Shown here: in pieces, positions 1-5,797 of the stretch | How positions within the stretch are numbered: position 1 is the stretch's first letter | How the letters are laid out: the number at the start of each line of letters is the position of its first letter | Assembly (NCBI GenBank): GCA_027295555.1 | Contig: JAPUKT010000381.1 | Coordinates: 1-12,648, forward strand | Reading direction: 5' to 3' | DNA from: Deltaproteobacteria bacterium | GTDB lineage: Bacteria; Myxococcota_A; Polyangia; Polyangiales; Houyiibacteriaceae | DNA: 12,648 nucleotides | Program-made: the position numbers and the translations under genes | Notes under the pieces: generated by a model | Database searches by the model: none | Seen by the model: the letters and a program-made list of their open reading frames with translations, nothing else | Told to the model about the DNA's origin: nothing

Positions 1-756
1 CTGGGAAGCCGTAACGGCATCGCGGTAAACGGCATCCGGATCAATGGGCCGCGTCGGTTGGCGCACATGGACCGTGTCTACATCGGCTCGCAAGAGCTCG
101 TGTTGATCGACGCAGAGAAGCTCAAGGAAGGCACGAAGGAGACCGCCGACTACATCGTGTGCGAATCGTGCGGCGCGATCAGCGGAGTCGCCAAGCGTCG
201 TTGCGGTGAATGCGGCAGGCGTTTGAGCTCGGACGGCAGTGAGACCTGGGACGACGGCAGCAGCGTCAACTCCTCCTCTCACGCTTGGGGCGCAGAGGAC
301 ACGCGAACCGCGCGCGCGCTCGACGTGATCGGAGGCATCGCAAGTAAAGCGATCGCGATGGGTCGCTATGAAGAGGCCGAGCGGATGCTGCTTCCACACC
401 TCGAGATGCTTCTCGAACGCGCATTGCAAAACCTACCGCTCAGTGATTCCGAAAAGGACGATCCGGACGCGTTGTTCGCGGGAGCAACCGACTACGCACT
501 AGAGCTGTCGAAAGGGCTTCGAGATACGAAGTGGATCGACTGGGTGTTCCGCATCCACGCGGCAACCGGCCGACTGATGAGCGCCGAAGCCATCGAGGCG
601 CTCCATAGCCTGGTTCGAACCACTCACTACTCGAAGCCTCAGCACTTGCGGCACTACCTGTCGACCATCCACGGCCAATCGTCCGACTATGGCGCCTCCG
701 AACGATTCCTGGTGCGTCGCCTCGAGGGTCTAGAGCAGGTCGTCGCGGCGCATTAG
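1..756 (+). CDS. FHA domain / zinc-ribbon protein, 5' end outside the window
   Basis: The frame is open from base 1, so the gene starts upstream; the TTG at 58 and the ATG at 67 lie inside the FHA fold and are not real starts. The 251 visible residues begin with the C-terminal half of an FHA domain (SRNGIAVNG, then a DRVYIGSQEL strand), a fold that binds phosphothreonine peptides. A zinc ribbon follows with the pattern CX2C-X10-CX2C (visible residues 54, 57, 68, 71). The rest is a mostly helical region of about 150 residues with no family I recognise. The same order and the same cysteine spacing recur in the convergent gene at 809-1612, so the two are paralogs. The likely role is cytoplasmic signalling linked to Ser/Thr kinases, which is inference. 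The FHA and ribbon calls are firm; the partner and function are unknown. Confidence 0.85.
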   Translation: MGSRNGIAVNGIRINGPRRLAHMDRVYIGSQELVLIDAEKLKEGTKETADYIVCESCGAISGVAKRRCGECGRRLSSDGSETWDDGSSVNSSSHAWGAEDTRTARALDVIGGIASKAIAMGRYEEAERMLLPHLEMLLERALQNLPLSDSEKDDPDALFAGATDYALELSKGLRDTKWIDWVFRIHAATGRLMSAEAIEALHSLVRTTHYSKPQHLRHYLSTIHGQSSDYGASERFLVRRLEGLEQVVAAH

Positions 757-776
757 GCGATAGCGTGGGGTGGTGG

Positions 777-796
777 GGCGGGACAAACTGCCCGCC
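777..796. terminator. Possible weak hairpin between convergent genes
   Basis: GGCGGG (777-782) and CCCGCC (791-796) can pair around an 8-base loop in the 52-bp gap between two convergent genes. There is no T-tract on either strand, so this is not a classic intrinsic terminator. It is the only stem I see where both transcripts should end. The G-rich run just before it (767-782) does not reach the usual G-quadruplex pattern, because one of its tracts has only two G. Confidence 0.25.
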
Positions 797-808
797 GAAG
801 GCGTGTAG

Positions 809-1612
809 CTAGACCGCGCGGCAGCCGGAGTGCCCCGAGGATCCGCCCGCCACGCGACGCAGAGCCGCTATCGCATCCTTCAAATGCGGATCATTCGGCA
901 ATTCGTCGACCAACGTCAGGATTTCCTGGGAGGGCGGCTCGAAGACCCGATCGTGGAGCCGCGCACTGACTTCGAGCCACCGGGCGGTGCGAAGGGCACA
1001 ACCGAGGCGCGCTGCACATTCCGCCACGCGTAGAACCCGGCTCGGCTCGACTTCGACGCCCTCGTCAAGCTGCTCTTCGAGCTCGGCCACGCCTCGCGCC
1101 ATCATGCGTTCGGCGTCGGCCAATCGGTTTTGCTCGATCGTCCTCTCGACCACCTGCGAGAGCAGATGAAACGTCCAGCCGGAAGCCGCTACATCGCGCA
1201 CCGCGGTCGTGATGCCCTGCTCGGTCGGAACGGCGCCGCAATGCGGGCAGGATGGGCTGGCGCTCGGATAGGGAATCGCGCACCCCGGACAAAAGGTCAG
1301 CGCGCCGGTCGTCCGCTGCGCCCTCTTTTCTCGCCCAAGCGCCAGGAACACCAGCTCCTGGGTCCCGATTCGGATCCGGTCGCCATCCTGGAGCGCGGCC
1401 TGGCCGATCAGAGGTCGCCCGTTGAGCACCGTGCCGTTCCGGCTGTGCAAGTCCTCGACGACCGGCTCGGGTCCCGAGAGGTCGATGCGCACGTGCTCAC
1501 GGGACATCATCGGGTCGTCGATGGTGACGCAGCAGGTCGACCCTCGGCCGATGACGACATCGTCTCTATCGAGGTCGAACTCTTGAAGTAGAAATCGTAG
1601 GCGGTAACGCAA
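809..1612 (-). CDS. FHA domain / zinc-ribbon / helical protein
   Basis: 267 residues, apparently cytoplasmic, with no signal peptide or membrane segment. Residues 1-92 form a full FHA domain with the phosphothreonine-binding signature: G22-R23, SREH at 38-41, and SRNGTVLNG at 57-65. A zinc ribbon follows (C108, C111, C122, C125; CX2C-X10-CX2C), then a helical domain from about residue 148 to the end. The start is a TTG; AGAAGG lies 9 bases upstream, and the beta strand MRYRLRFLLQEF fits the usual beginning of an FHA fold. It is a paralog of the gene ending at 756: both share an AERM segment followed by an R/T-x-W-I/L helix at matching positions. It lies 79 bp after the stop of the secreted-protein gene on the same strand, so it could be the last gene of that transcript or have its own promoter; I see no clear promoter in the gap. 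The binding partner is unknown. Confidence 0.85.
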   Translation of the reverse strand: MRYRLRFLLQEFDLDRDDVVIGRGSTCCVTIDDPMMSREHVRIDLSGPEPVVEDLHSRNGTVLNGRPLIGQAALQDGDRIRIGTQELVFLALGREKRAQRTTGALTFCPGCAIPYPSASPSCPHCGAVPTEQGITTAVRDVAASGWTFHLLSQVVERTIEQNRLADAERMMARGVAELEEQLDEGVEVEPSRVLRVAECAARLGCALRTARWLEVSARLHDRVFEPPSQEILTLVDELPNDPHLKDAIAALRRVAGGSSGHSGCRAV

Positions 1613-1691
1613 CCCGGGCCCCTTCTAGGGATCGATCAAGTTAGCGAAGGACGAAGGGCGCTGTAAACCCTACCCCCACCTACGTTGGCGC

Positions 1692-2522
1692 CTACTTTTT
1701 TTCGTTGACTTTCGGGGTATCGTGGCGGCGGATTTGGCCGCTGATCCGGTCAGCGATGTCGGCATTCTGGTCGTTATCGTTCTTCTTGGCGACCAGGTCC
1801 ACGACGGACTTGTCCGCTTCGACCTCTGCGGGCTTGTTCTTTCGCAGCTTATCTAGGCGGGCGACGGTCTTCGGGTCCTCGAGGACCAAGCAGTAGAAGC
1901 CGTAGAACTCGTTGTTGTCGACGGCGCGGGCGAGCACTCGCCGCTCCTTCCACTGGTACCACTGCGTCGGCTCGTTGCCGGGCACGAGCACGCCGCTCTT
2001 CTTCTTGGCCTTGCCATACCGCTGCTGAAGGGCGTTACCGAACTGCGTGAAGGTCGCGCCTTCAAACACCGAAGCGTCGAACGCGCGGTAGCGCTTCCAC
2101 AGCCGGTCGTTGATGAAGAAGAAGAAATCGTGGGTGTTCTTGGTACGAACCTGGAGCAAAGACTCCCCGTTCTGTTGTGTGAACTCACCCTTCAGGTAGC
2201 CGGAGTCGTATGCGCTCGCCGTGCCGTCGAACTCGAAATAGGAGTCGCGAATTTGGCGGATCTCCTCGGCCATCTTGTGGCGCAGTCGATCCTCTTCGAT
2301 CGCGTCGGTCGTTTTCGAGATCGGCCCTTGGTACGACTCCTCGATGTTCTTCTTCAGATGGCGGTACACGTGCTTCGGCGACCAACCCCACCGAATCTGT
2401 CCCATCGACGCTTCGAGTGCGCTAGGCGACTTGTTGCTGGCCTTTCCTTTGTCGGCGTACACACTGGTGCCGAGCAGCAGAGCTGCGGCAACCAAGAACG
2501 CCCCATACGATGAACGTTGCAT
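1692..2522 (-). CDS. Secreted or periplasmic protein of unknown function
   Basis: 276 residues. The ATG at 2522 is chosen because it opens a textbook Sec signal peptide: MQRSS, then a hydrophobic AFLVAAALLLG core, with a likely cut after VYA at about residue 23. The frame stays open upstream to 2690, but that part runs through a repeat and the neighbouring gene and encodes a Pro/Ser-rich non-signal sequence. The mature part is charged, with a helical Glu/Lys/Arg-rich segment at about 55-95, an aromatic beta-like stretch containing four consecutive Phe, and a Lys/Asp/Asn-rich tail. There is no lipobox and only one cysteine in the mature chain. I do not recognise the family. It follows the MCE and EI24-like genes on the same strand, suggesting an envelope role. 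The Shine-Dalgarno-like AGGGG 10 bases before the ATG sits in a hairpin (see 2527-2548). Confidence 0.75.
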   Translation of the reverse strand: MQRSSYGAFLVAAALLLGTSVYADKGKASNKSPSALEASMGQIRWGWSPKHVYRHLKKNIEESYQGPISKTTDAIEEDRLRHKMAEEIRQIRDSYFEFDGTASAYDSGYLKGEFTQQNGESLLQVRTKNTHDFFFFINDRLWKRYRAFDASVFEGATFTQFGNALQQRYGKAKKKSGVLVPGNEPTQWYQWKERRVLARAVDNNEFYGFYCLVLEDPKTVARLDKLRKNKPAEVEADKSVVDLVAKKNDNDQNADIADRISGQIRRHDTPKVNEKK

Positions 2523-2526
2523 AACC

Positions 2527-2548
2527 AAAAAACCCCTGGAAACCAGGG
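2527..2548 (-). promoter_or_regulatory. U-tract hairpin overlapping the ribosome binding site of the secreted-protein gene
   Basis: Read on the minus strand, CCCTGG (2548-2543), TTT loop, CCAGGG (2539-2534), then one G and six T (2532-2527), followed by GGTT and the ATG at 2522. A GC-rich stem followed by a T-run is the form of an intrinsic terminator, but it lies directly before a start codon and its 3' arm contains the only Shine-Dalgarno-like AGGGG. It could be an attenuator, a translation-blocking hairpin, or a terminator for upstream transcripts. A second CCTGG at 2559-2555 could compete for the same 3' arm. The structure is seen in the sequence; the role is inferred. Confidence 0.5.
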
Positions 2549-2585
2549 TAGCATCCAGGCGAATTGCCCCAAAACTTATCGCCTT

Positions 2586-2638
2586 AACCCCCGCAAAAAG
2601 GGGACTGTCCCCTTTTTTCTTAGCCCCTGGCGGGGGTT
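2586..2638. repeat. Nested inverted repeat, probable dispersed palindromic element
   Basis: Outer arms AACCCCCGC (2586-2594) and GCGGGGGTT (2630-2638) are perfect 9-base inverted copies. Inside them lies a perfect 10-bp stem: AAAAAGGGGA (2595-2604), CTG loop, TCCCCTTTTT (2608-2617). Twelve bases (2618-2629) stay unpaired on one side. Two nested perfect inverted repeats in 53 bp exceed what a terminator needs and resemble REP/MITE-like elements. The stop codon of the EI24-like gene (2620-2622) and its last two sense codons lie inside the element. Whether it occurs elsewhere in the genome cannot be seen from this window. Confidence 0.55.
2595..2618 (-). terminator. Symmetric intrinsic terminator after the EI24-like gene
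   Basis: A 10-bp perfect stem with a 3-base loop, flanked by A5 on one side and T6 on the other, so it reads as a hairpin plus T-run on both strands. On the minus strand it starts two bases after the TAA of the EI24-like gene, exactly where a terminator for the MCE-EI24 transcript is expected. On the plus strand it would stop antisense transcription. If it works fully, the secreted-protein gene needs its own promoter in 2549-2594; I see no convincing -35/-10 pair there. Confidence 0.6.
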
Positions 2639-3456
2639 GGGTGGGAGGTGGGGGGCTGGAGGGCGACGAAGAGCATGGTGCCTCCCGCAACTGCAGCGGG
2701 CATGAAGAACAGATTCACCAGGGGCACGAACAAGAGCACCCAGACCCCGGTCCCAAAGCCTGCCACTGCGGCCAATCGCTGGCGGGTCCACGTCACGCGG
2801 TCGGCGACGGACCAGCCGCGGCGAGCGGCGGGCCAGTCAACGTAGTCGACGCCGAGATAGATTGCCGTGAGCGCAAAGCCGACGAGCGAGATGAGCTGGC
2901 CGACCCCGGGAACAAAGAACGACGCGAGGAACATCGGCCCCACGACCGCGGCGTAGACCAGCACTTTGAGCGCCTCGAGCCGAATCGTTCGGACGATGTC
3001 GGCAACCATCCTCTTGAACGAGAACGACGGAGCGGGCTCGCCCGTGAGAATGTGCTCGACCGCCTCGCTGAGGGCATCGTTGAAAGGGGCGGCGACGATG
3101 CTCGATAGAATCACGACGAGAACCAGGCCGAGAAGCGCGAGGAGCAAGCCCAACAAGAGCTCGATGAACCCCCGAAGCGCACCGAGGAGCGTCGCGACCC
3201 AGCCTGTGGCTTCGTCCCAACTCGCCGGCATCCACGACCACACCGCCTCCCCGAGGTCGTCGTAGTAGCTGGCGGCCCCGTAGAAGACGCCGAACAGCGC
3301 TACGGCTGTGATCAAGATGGGAAACACCCAATATCGTGCGAGCTTCGGATGCCGAAAATACACGAAGCGCATCCCACGAAAGGGGTAGGACAACCCGCGA
3401 GCGAATCCGAGGGGCGAGCTGAGGACCGCCCCGGCCCCCTCGATGACGGTCTTCAT
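2620..3456 (-). CDS. EI24/CysZ-like integral membrane protein
   Basis: 278 residues, polytopic inner-membrane protein. Hydrophobic segments lie at about 43-62, 96-123, 165-185, 186-204 and 232-266. The pattern fits the EI24 family (Pfam EI24, which includes the bacterial sulfate permease CysZ): an N-terminal PFRGMRFVYFRHPKLARYW stretch, a long hydrophobic helix ending in SSIVAAPFNDALSEAVE, and a final helix with FMPAAVAGG. The family call is good, but transport of sulfate is not shown; EI24-type proteins in non-cys contexts have unclear roles. The ATG overlaps the stop of the upstream MCE gene (ATGA), so translation is probably coupled. The last residues (HPTPARG) and the stop come from a G-rich tract and a palindromic repeat, so the C-terminal tail may be an acquired extension. 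Confidence 0.85.
   Translation of the reverse strand: MKTVIEGAGAVLSSPLGFARGLSYPFRGMRFVYFRHPKLARYWVFPILITAVALFGVFYGAASYYDDLGEAVWSWMPASWDEATGWVATLLGALRGFIELLLGLLLALLGLVLVVILSSIVAAPFNDALSEAVEHILTGEPAPSFSFKRMVADIVRTIRLEALKVLVYAAVVGPMFLASFFVPGVGQLISLVGFALTAIYLGVDYVDWPAARRGWSVADRVTWTRQRLAAVAGFGTGVWVLLFVPLVNLFFMPAAVAGGTMLFVALQPPTSHPTPARG
2632..2663 (+). other. G-quadruplex-type motif
   Basis: On the plus strand the runs GGGGG (2632-2636), GGG (2639-2641), GGG (2643-2645), GGGGGG (2650-2655) and GGG (2661-2663) are separated by loops of 2, 1, 4 and 5 bases, which fits the usual G3+N1-7 rule. It lies in the 3' end of the EI24-like gene, on the strand opposite the mRNA sequence, so any structure would form in the template DNA. 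It directly abuts the palindromic element. Confidence 0.4.
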
Positions 3457-4871
3457 AGCGCCACGGCTCCGAGCGGGATCAGCGGCTTCAGGTCCTCGTC
3501 GTCGAATCGCAGCTGCAGCCCGAAGTAGTAGTCCCGGCCCGGATTGATGATGTCGTCGATGCCGGCCAGCAACCAGAAGCGCCTCAAGATCTCATACCCC
3601 GCGCGGATGCGAAGCCTCGGCCAAGCGCGACGGCCGATGTCGAAGATATCCGTGTTGATCTCGAGGCGCTCTTTGAGGACGTTGATGTCCATCCCCAAAC
3701 CACCCGATGACTCGATGATCCCGAAGCGGAACGTCGCAAACGAAATCGTCTTCCCGAGCTCGACCGAAAACTTCAGGCGGTTGGTGCGGGTAATTTCGGT
3801 CCTTCGGAACTCGTTCGGTTCAAATAGCGGGGGCGGGCTCTGACGAATGATGGTGTCGGTGACGCTGATGCTCCCGCGAGGGTCATCTATGATCTGAAAC
3901 AGGAAGTACCGCCCTTCCCTCGGCTTCAGATAAATCGAAAAGTACGTTTTGAAGGCGCTCGACAGGGCGTAGTACTCGCTCCTGAGCTCTACGATCGTGC
4001 GCAAGCGATTCAGCCCTCCGATGAAATTGTTGAGACCCTCGGCGACCCCTTCTACCTCGTCGATGAGTGCTTCGTCTTGCGTGAGGCGACCGATCGTCCC
4101 TTCGCCCCTCGCGGTTCGGCCCGTCACTTCCTTCACGTCTTCGAGGACGGCGTTCAGCTGGTCGGCAGCGCGGTGAATCGACGCGATCGTGTCGTCAACC
4201 TCCGCAACGCCACGGTCGATGTCGCCTTTGCGCTTCTGGATGATGTCGTTGAGGTCGCCCGTCGCCATCTCGACGTTCTGCATGATTTGGATGATCCTTG
4301 GGCCGGCCTCCTCGGTGACCACTTTGATGTTTTCGAGCGCGTCGCTCAGGTTGCGGAGGGCGCTCTCCATGCGCTCGCCCGCTTCCTCGGTGCCGAAGGC
4401 GCGTTCCATCTGGGTGGTGATACGCCGGACGCTCTGCGCGATGTCGTTCACCGTCACCAGGATGTCATCGGTTTGGACGCCCTCGGAGGTGACCCGGATC
4501 TGCCCTCCGTCGGGAATCTCGGGAAGCCCCAGAGTGCCCGGGCTGATGACGAGAACGCGCTCCCCGAGAAGCGACAGGCTTCGCATCGTCACTGCGGCAT
4601 CGTCGTACAGGATGACCTCACCCCTGATCCGGAGGTCGACCCGCGCTTTGTCACCTTCCAGCCGGATTTGCGAGATGTAGCCAACTGGAATGCCTGCCAC
4701 CAACACGCGGGACTTGGCGACGAGCCCCTGCACGTCGTCGAAAAGGGCATAGACGCCATACCCCGAGTCGGTCGACGCACGTTCGTCGACATAGCGATAG
4801 ACCGCAATGGTCACGATCAGCCCGAGGACCACCATCAGACCGACCCGGGCCGCGTTCCAAGTCTCTCGCAT
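3453..4871 (-). CDS. MCE/MlaD-family protein with long coiled coil and beta-rich C-terminal domain
   Basis: 472 residues. Residues 9-26 form a single N-terminal membrane helix (GLMVVLGLIVTIAVYRY). Residues 38-128 are an MCE domain: YALFDDVQGLVAKSRVLVAGIPVG, then RVLVISPGT and a GGQI/V turn. Such domains bind and pass lipids in Mla, Pqi/Let and Mce systems. About 136-292 is helical with spaced heptad-like positions, as in other MCE proteins that form periplasmic tunnels or needles. Residues 297-460 are rich in alternating, amphipathic strands (RYFLFQI, RLKFSVELG, TFRFGIIES, RLRIRAGYEIL, YYFGLQLRF), which could be an outer-membrane barrel or a beta-sandwich. That part is inference. It is the first gene of its strand in the window. 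No MlaE permease, MlaF ATPase or MlaC is present nearby. Confidence 0.88.
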   Translation of the reverse strand: MRETWNAARVGLMVVLGLIVTIAVYRYVDERASTDSGYGVYALFDDVQGLVAKSRVLVAGIPVGYISQIRLEGDKARVDLRIRGEVILYDDAAVTMRSLSLLGERVLVISPGTLGLPEIPDGGQIRVTSEGVQTDDILVTVNDIAQSVRRITTQMERAFGTEEAGERMESALRNLSDALENIKVVTEEAGPRIIQIMQNVEMATGDLNDIIQKRKGDIDRGVAEVDDTIASIHRAADQLNAVLEDVKEVTGRTARGEGTIGRLTQDEALIDEVEGVAEGLNNFIGGLNRLRTIVELRSEYYALSSAFKTYFSIYLKPREGRYFLFQIIDDPRGSISVTDTIIRQSPPPLFEPNEFRRTEITRTNRLKFSVELGKTISFATFRFGIIESSGGLGMDINVLKERLEINTDIFDIGRRAWPRLRIRAGYEILRRFWLLAGIDDIINPGRDYYFGLQLRFDDEDLKPLIPLGAVAL

Positions 4872-4983
4872 AAGGCCCGCCGAATCCTAGTCGAACCGGA
4901 CCGAAACAGCCATGCTCGCATGGAGCAAACTTGCCCTCGTCACGCCTTGCAGTAGGGCGAAACAGCCGCTATGGCCTTGCACA
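4872..4983. promoter_or_regulatory. Divergent intergenic region with a 10-bp direct repeat
   Basis: This 112-bp stretch separates the leftward MCE gene from the rightward uppP gene and must hold promoters for both, if uppP starts at 4984. CGAAACAGCC occurs twice (4902-4911 and 4958-4967), and CATGC-TC-GCATG (4911-4922) is an inverted repeat. These could be operator-like sites or chance. I see no -35/-10 pair good enough to call. Confidence 0.3.
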
Positions 4984-5781
4984 TTGTCCGAGGGGATCGA
5001 CGCGATCACCGCCGCCGCACTGGGCGCACTTCAGGGCCTGACCGAGTTTCTTCCAGTGTCGAGCAGCGGGCACGTCGCAATAGGTGCGGCGTTTTTCGGG
5101 ATCCACGAGAACTCCCTGGCGCTCACAGTACTCCTTCATTTGGGGACGCTGCTGGCAACGATCCTGCTACTGAGACAGGACGTGGCGGCTCTGCTGACCG
5201 AAGCCGTGTCCTCGATCCGGCGTCCGAACCGACTGCGCTCGACAGCGGAGGGCCGTACGGTGTTGGCGATTGTCGTCGCAACTGCGGTCACAGGCGTCCT
5301 CGGGTTTGCGCTGCGCCACGCGGCCGAGGAGATCACCGAGAATCTCCGTCTGATCGGTCTCGGTTTTCTGATTTCAGCGGCCTTCCTTCTCGCAAGCGGG
5401 GTTGTGGGCGGGGCCCGCGACGAGGTCTCCTGGTGGATGGCCGTCGCAGTTGGCCTCGTCCAAGGGTTTGCGGTCCTCCCCGGTGTCAGCCGGAGCGGCT
5501 TGACCATCGCGACGGCCATGCTTCTCGGCCTGCAAGGCTCCGAGGCCTTTCGGTTTTCGTTTCTCATCTCATTACCCGCCATCGTCGGCGCCGCGATATT
5601 CGAAGCCAGCGGCTCGGGAGGGCTCGGATCGCTAGGAGGCGTGGCGTGGATCGGCGCCGCGACGGCGCTGGTGACGGGGTATGTGGCGCTTGTTATTCTT
5701 CGCCGTATCATTCTCGTGGGGCGCATGTGGATGTTCGCCCTCTATCTCGTGCCCCTCGGACTTTTGCTACTGACGCGCTAG
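4984..5781 (+). CDS. uppP: Undecaprenyl-diphosphatase UppP (BacA)
   Basis: Integral inner-membrane enzyme that removes a phosphate from undecaprenyl pyrophosphate, recycling the lipid carrier for peptidoglycan and surface-polysaccharide synthesis; it also gives bacitracin tolerance. The two family signatures are clear: QGLTEFLPVSSSGH (17-30) with the (E/Q)xxxE pair Q17/E21 and H30, and PGVSRSG with the catalytic Arg at 170. At 265 residues it matches the usual length of about 270. I choose the TTG at 4984 because it puts Q17, E21 and H30 at exactly the E. coli positions; the ATG at 4912 would add 24 residues not typical of the family. Neither start has a good Shine-Dalgarno, so the start is uncertain. 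The stop is 16 bp before manC, suggesting one transcript. Confidence 0.93.
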   Translation: MSEGIDAITAAALGALQGLTEFLPVSSSGHVAIGAAFFGIHENSLALTVLLHLGTLLATILLLRQDVAALLTEAVSSIRRPNRLRSTAEGRTVLAIVVATAVTGVLGFALRHAAEEITENLRLIGLGFLISAAFLLASGVVGGARDEVSWWMAVAVGLVQGFAVLPGVSRSGLTIATAMLLGLQGSEAFRFSFLISLPAIVGAAIFEASGSGGLGSLGGVAWIGAATALVTGYVALVILRRIILVGRMWMFALYLVPLGLLLLTR

Positions 5782-5797
5782 GACCCACCGCCAACCC

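Noticed and set aside
767..782. G-rich run as a G-quadruplex
   Set aside because: One of the four G-runs has only two bases, so it fails the standard pattern.
2117..2128. GAAGAAGAAGAA microsatellite in the secreted-protein gene
   Set aside because: Four in-frame copies encode Phe; a change in copy number would not shift the frame, so phase variation is unlikely.
2523..2690. Upstream extension of the secreted-protein frame
   Set aside because: It would bury a perfect signal peptide at residue 57 and run back through the terminator into the EI24-like gene. The translated repeat explains the open frame.
2275..3108. Long plus-strand open frame over the EI24-like gene and the repeat
   Set aside because: It is antisense to a clear membrane protein, crosses the repeat, and encodes a His/Arg/Glu-rich sequence without a family. 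It is a GC-rich shadow frame.
4077..4955. 292-codon plus-strand frame antisense to the MCE gene
   Set aside because: Asp/Val/His-rich shadow of the MCE coding frame that also runs through the divergent promoter region.
4947..4975. Possible promoter TTGCAG - 17 bp - TATGGC before uppP
   Set aside because: Only three of six bases match in each box, and the -10 would lie about 8 bases from the TTG start.
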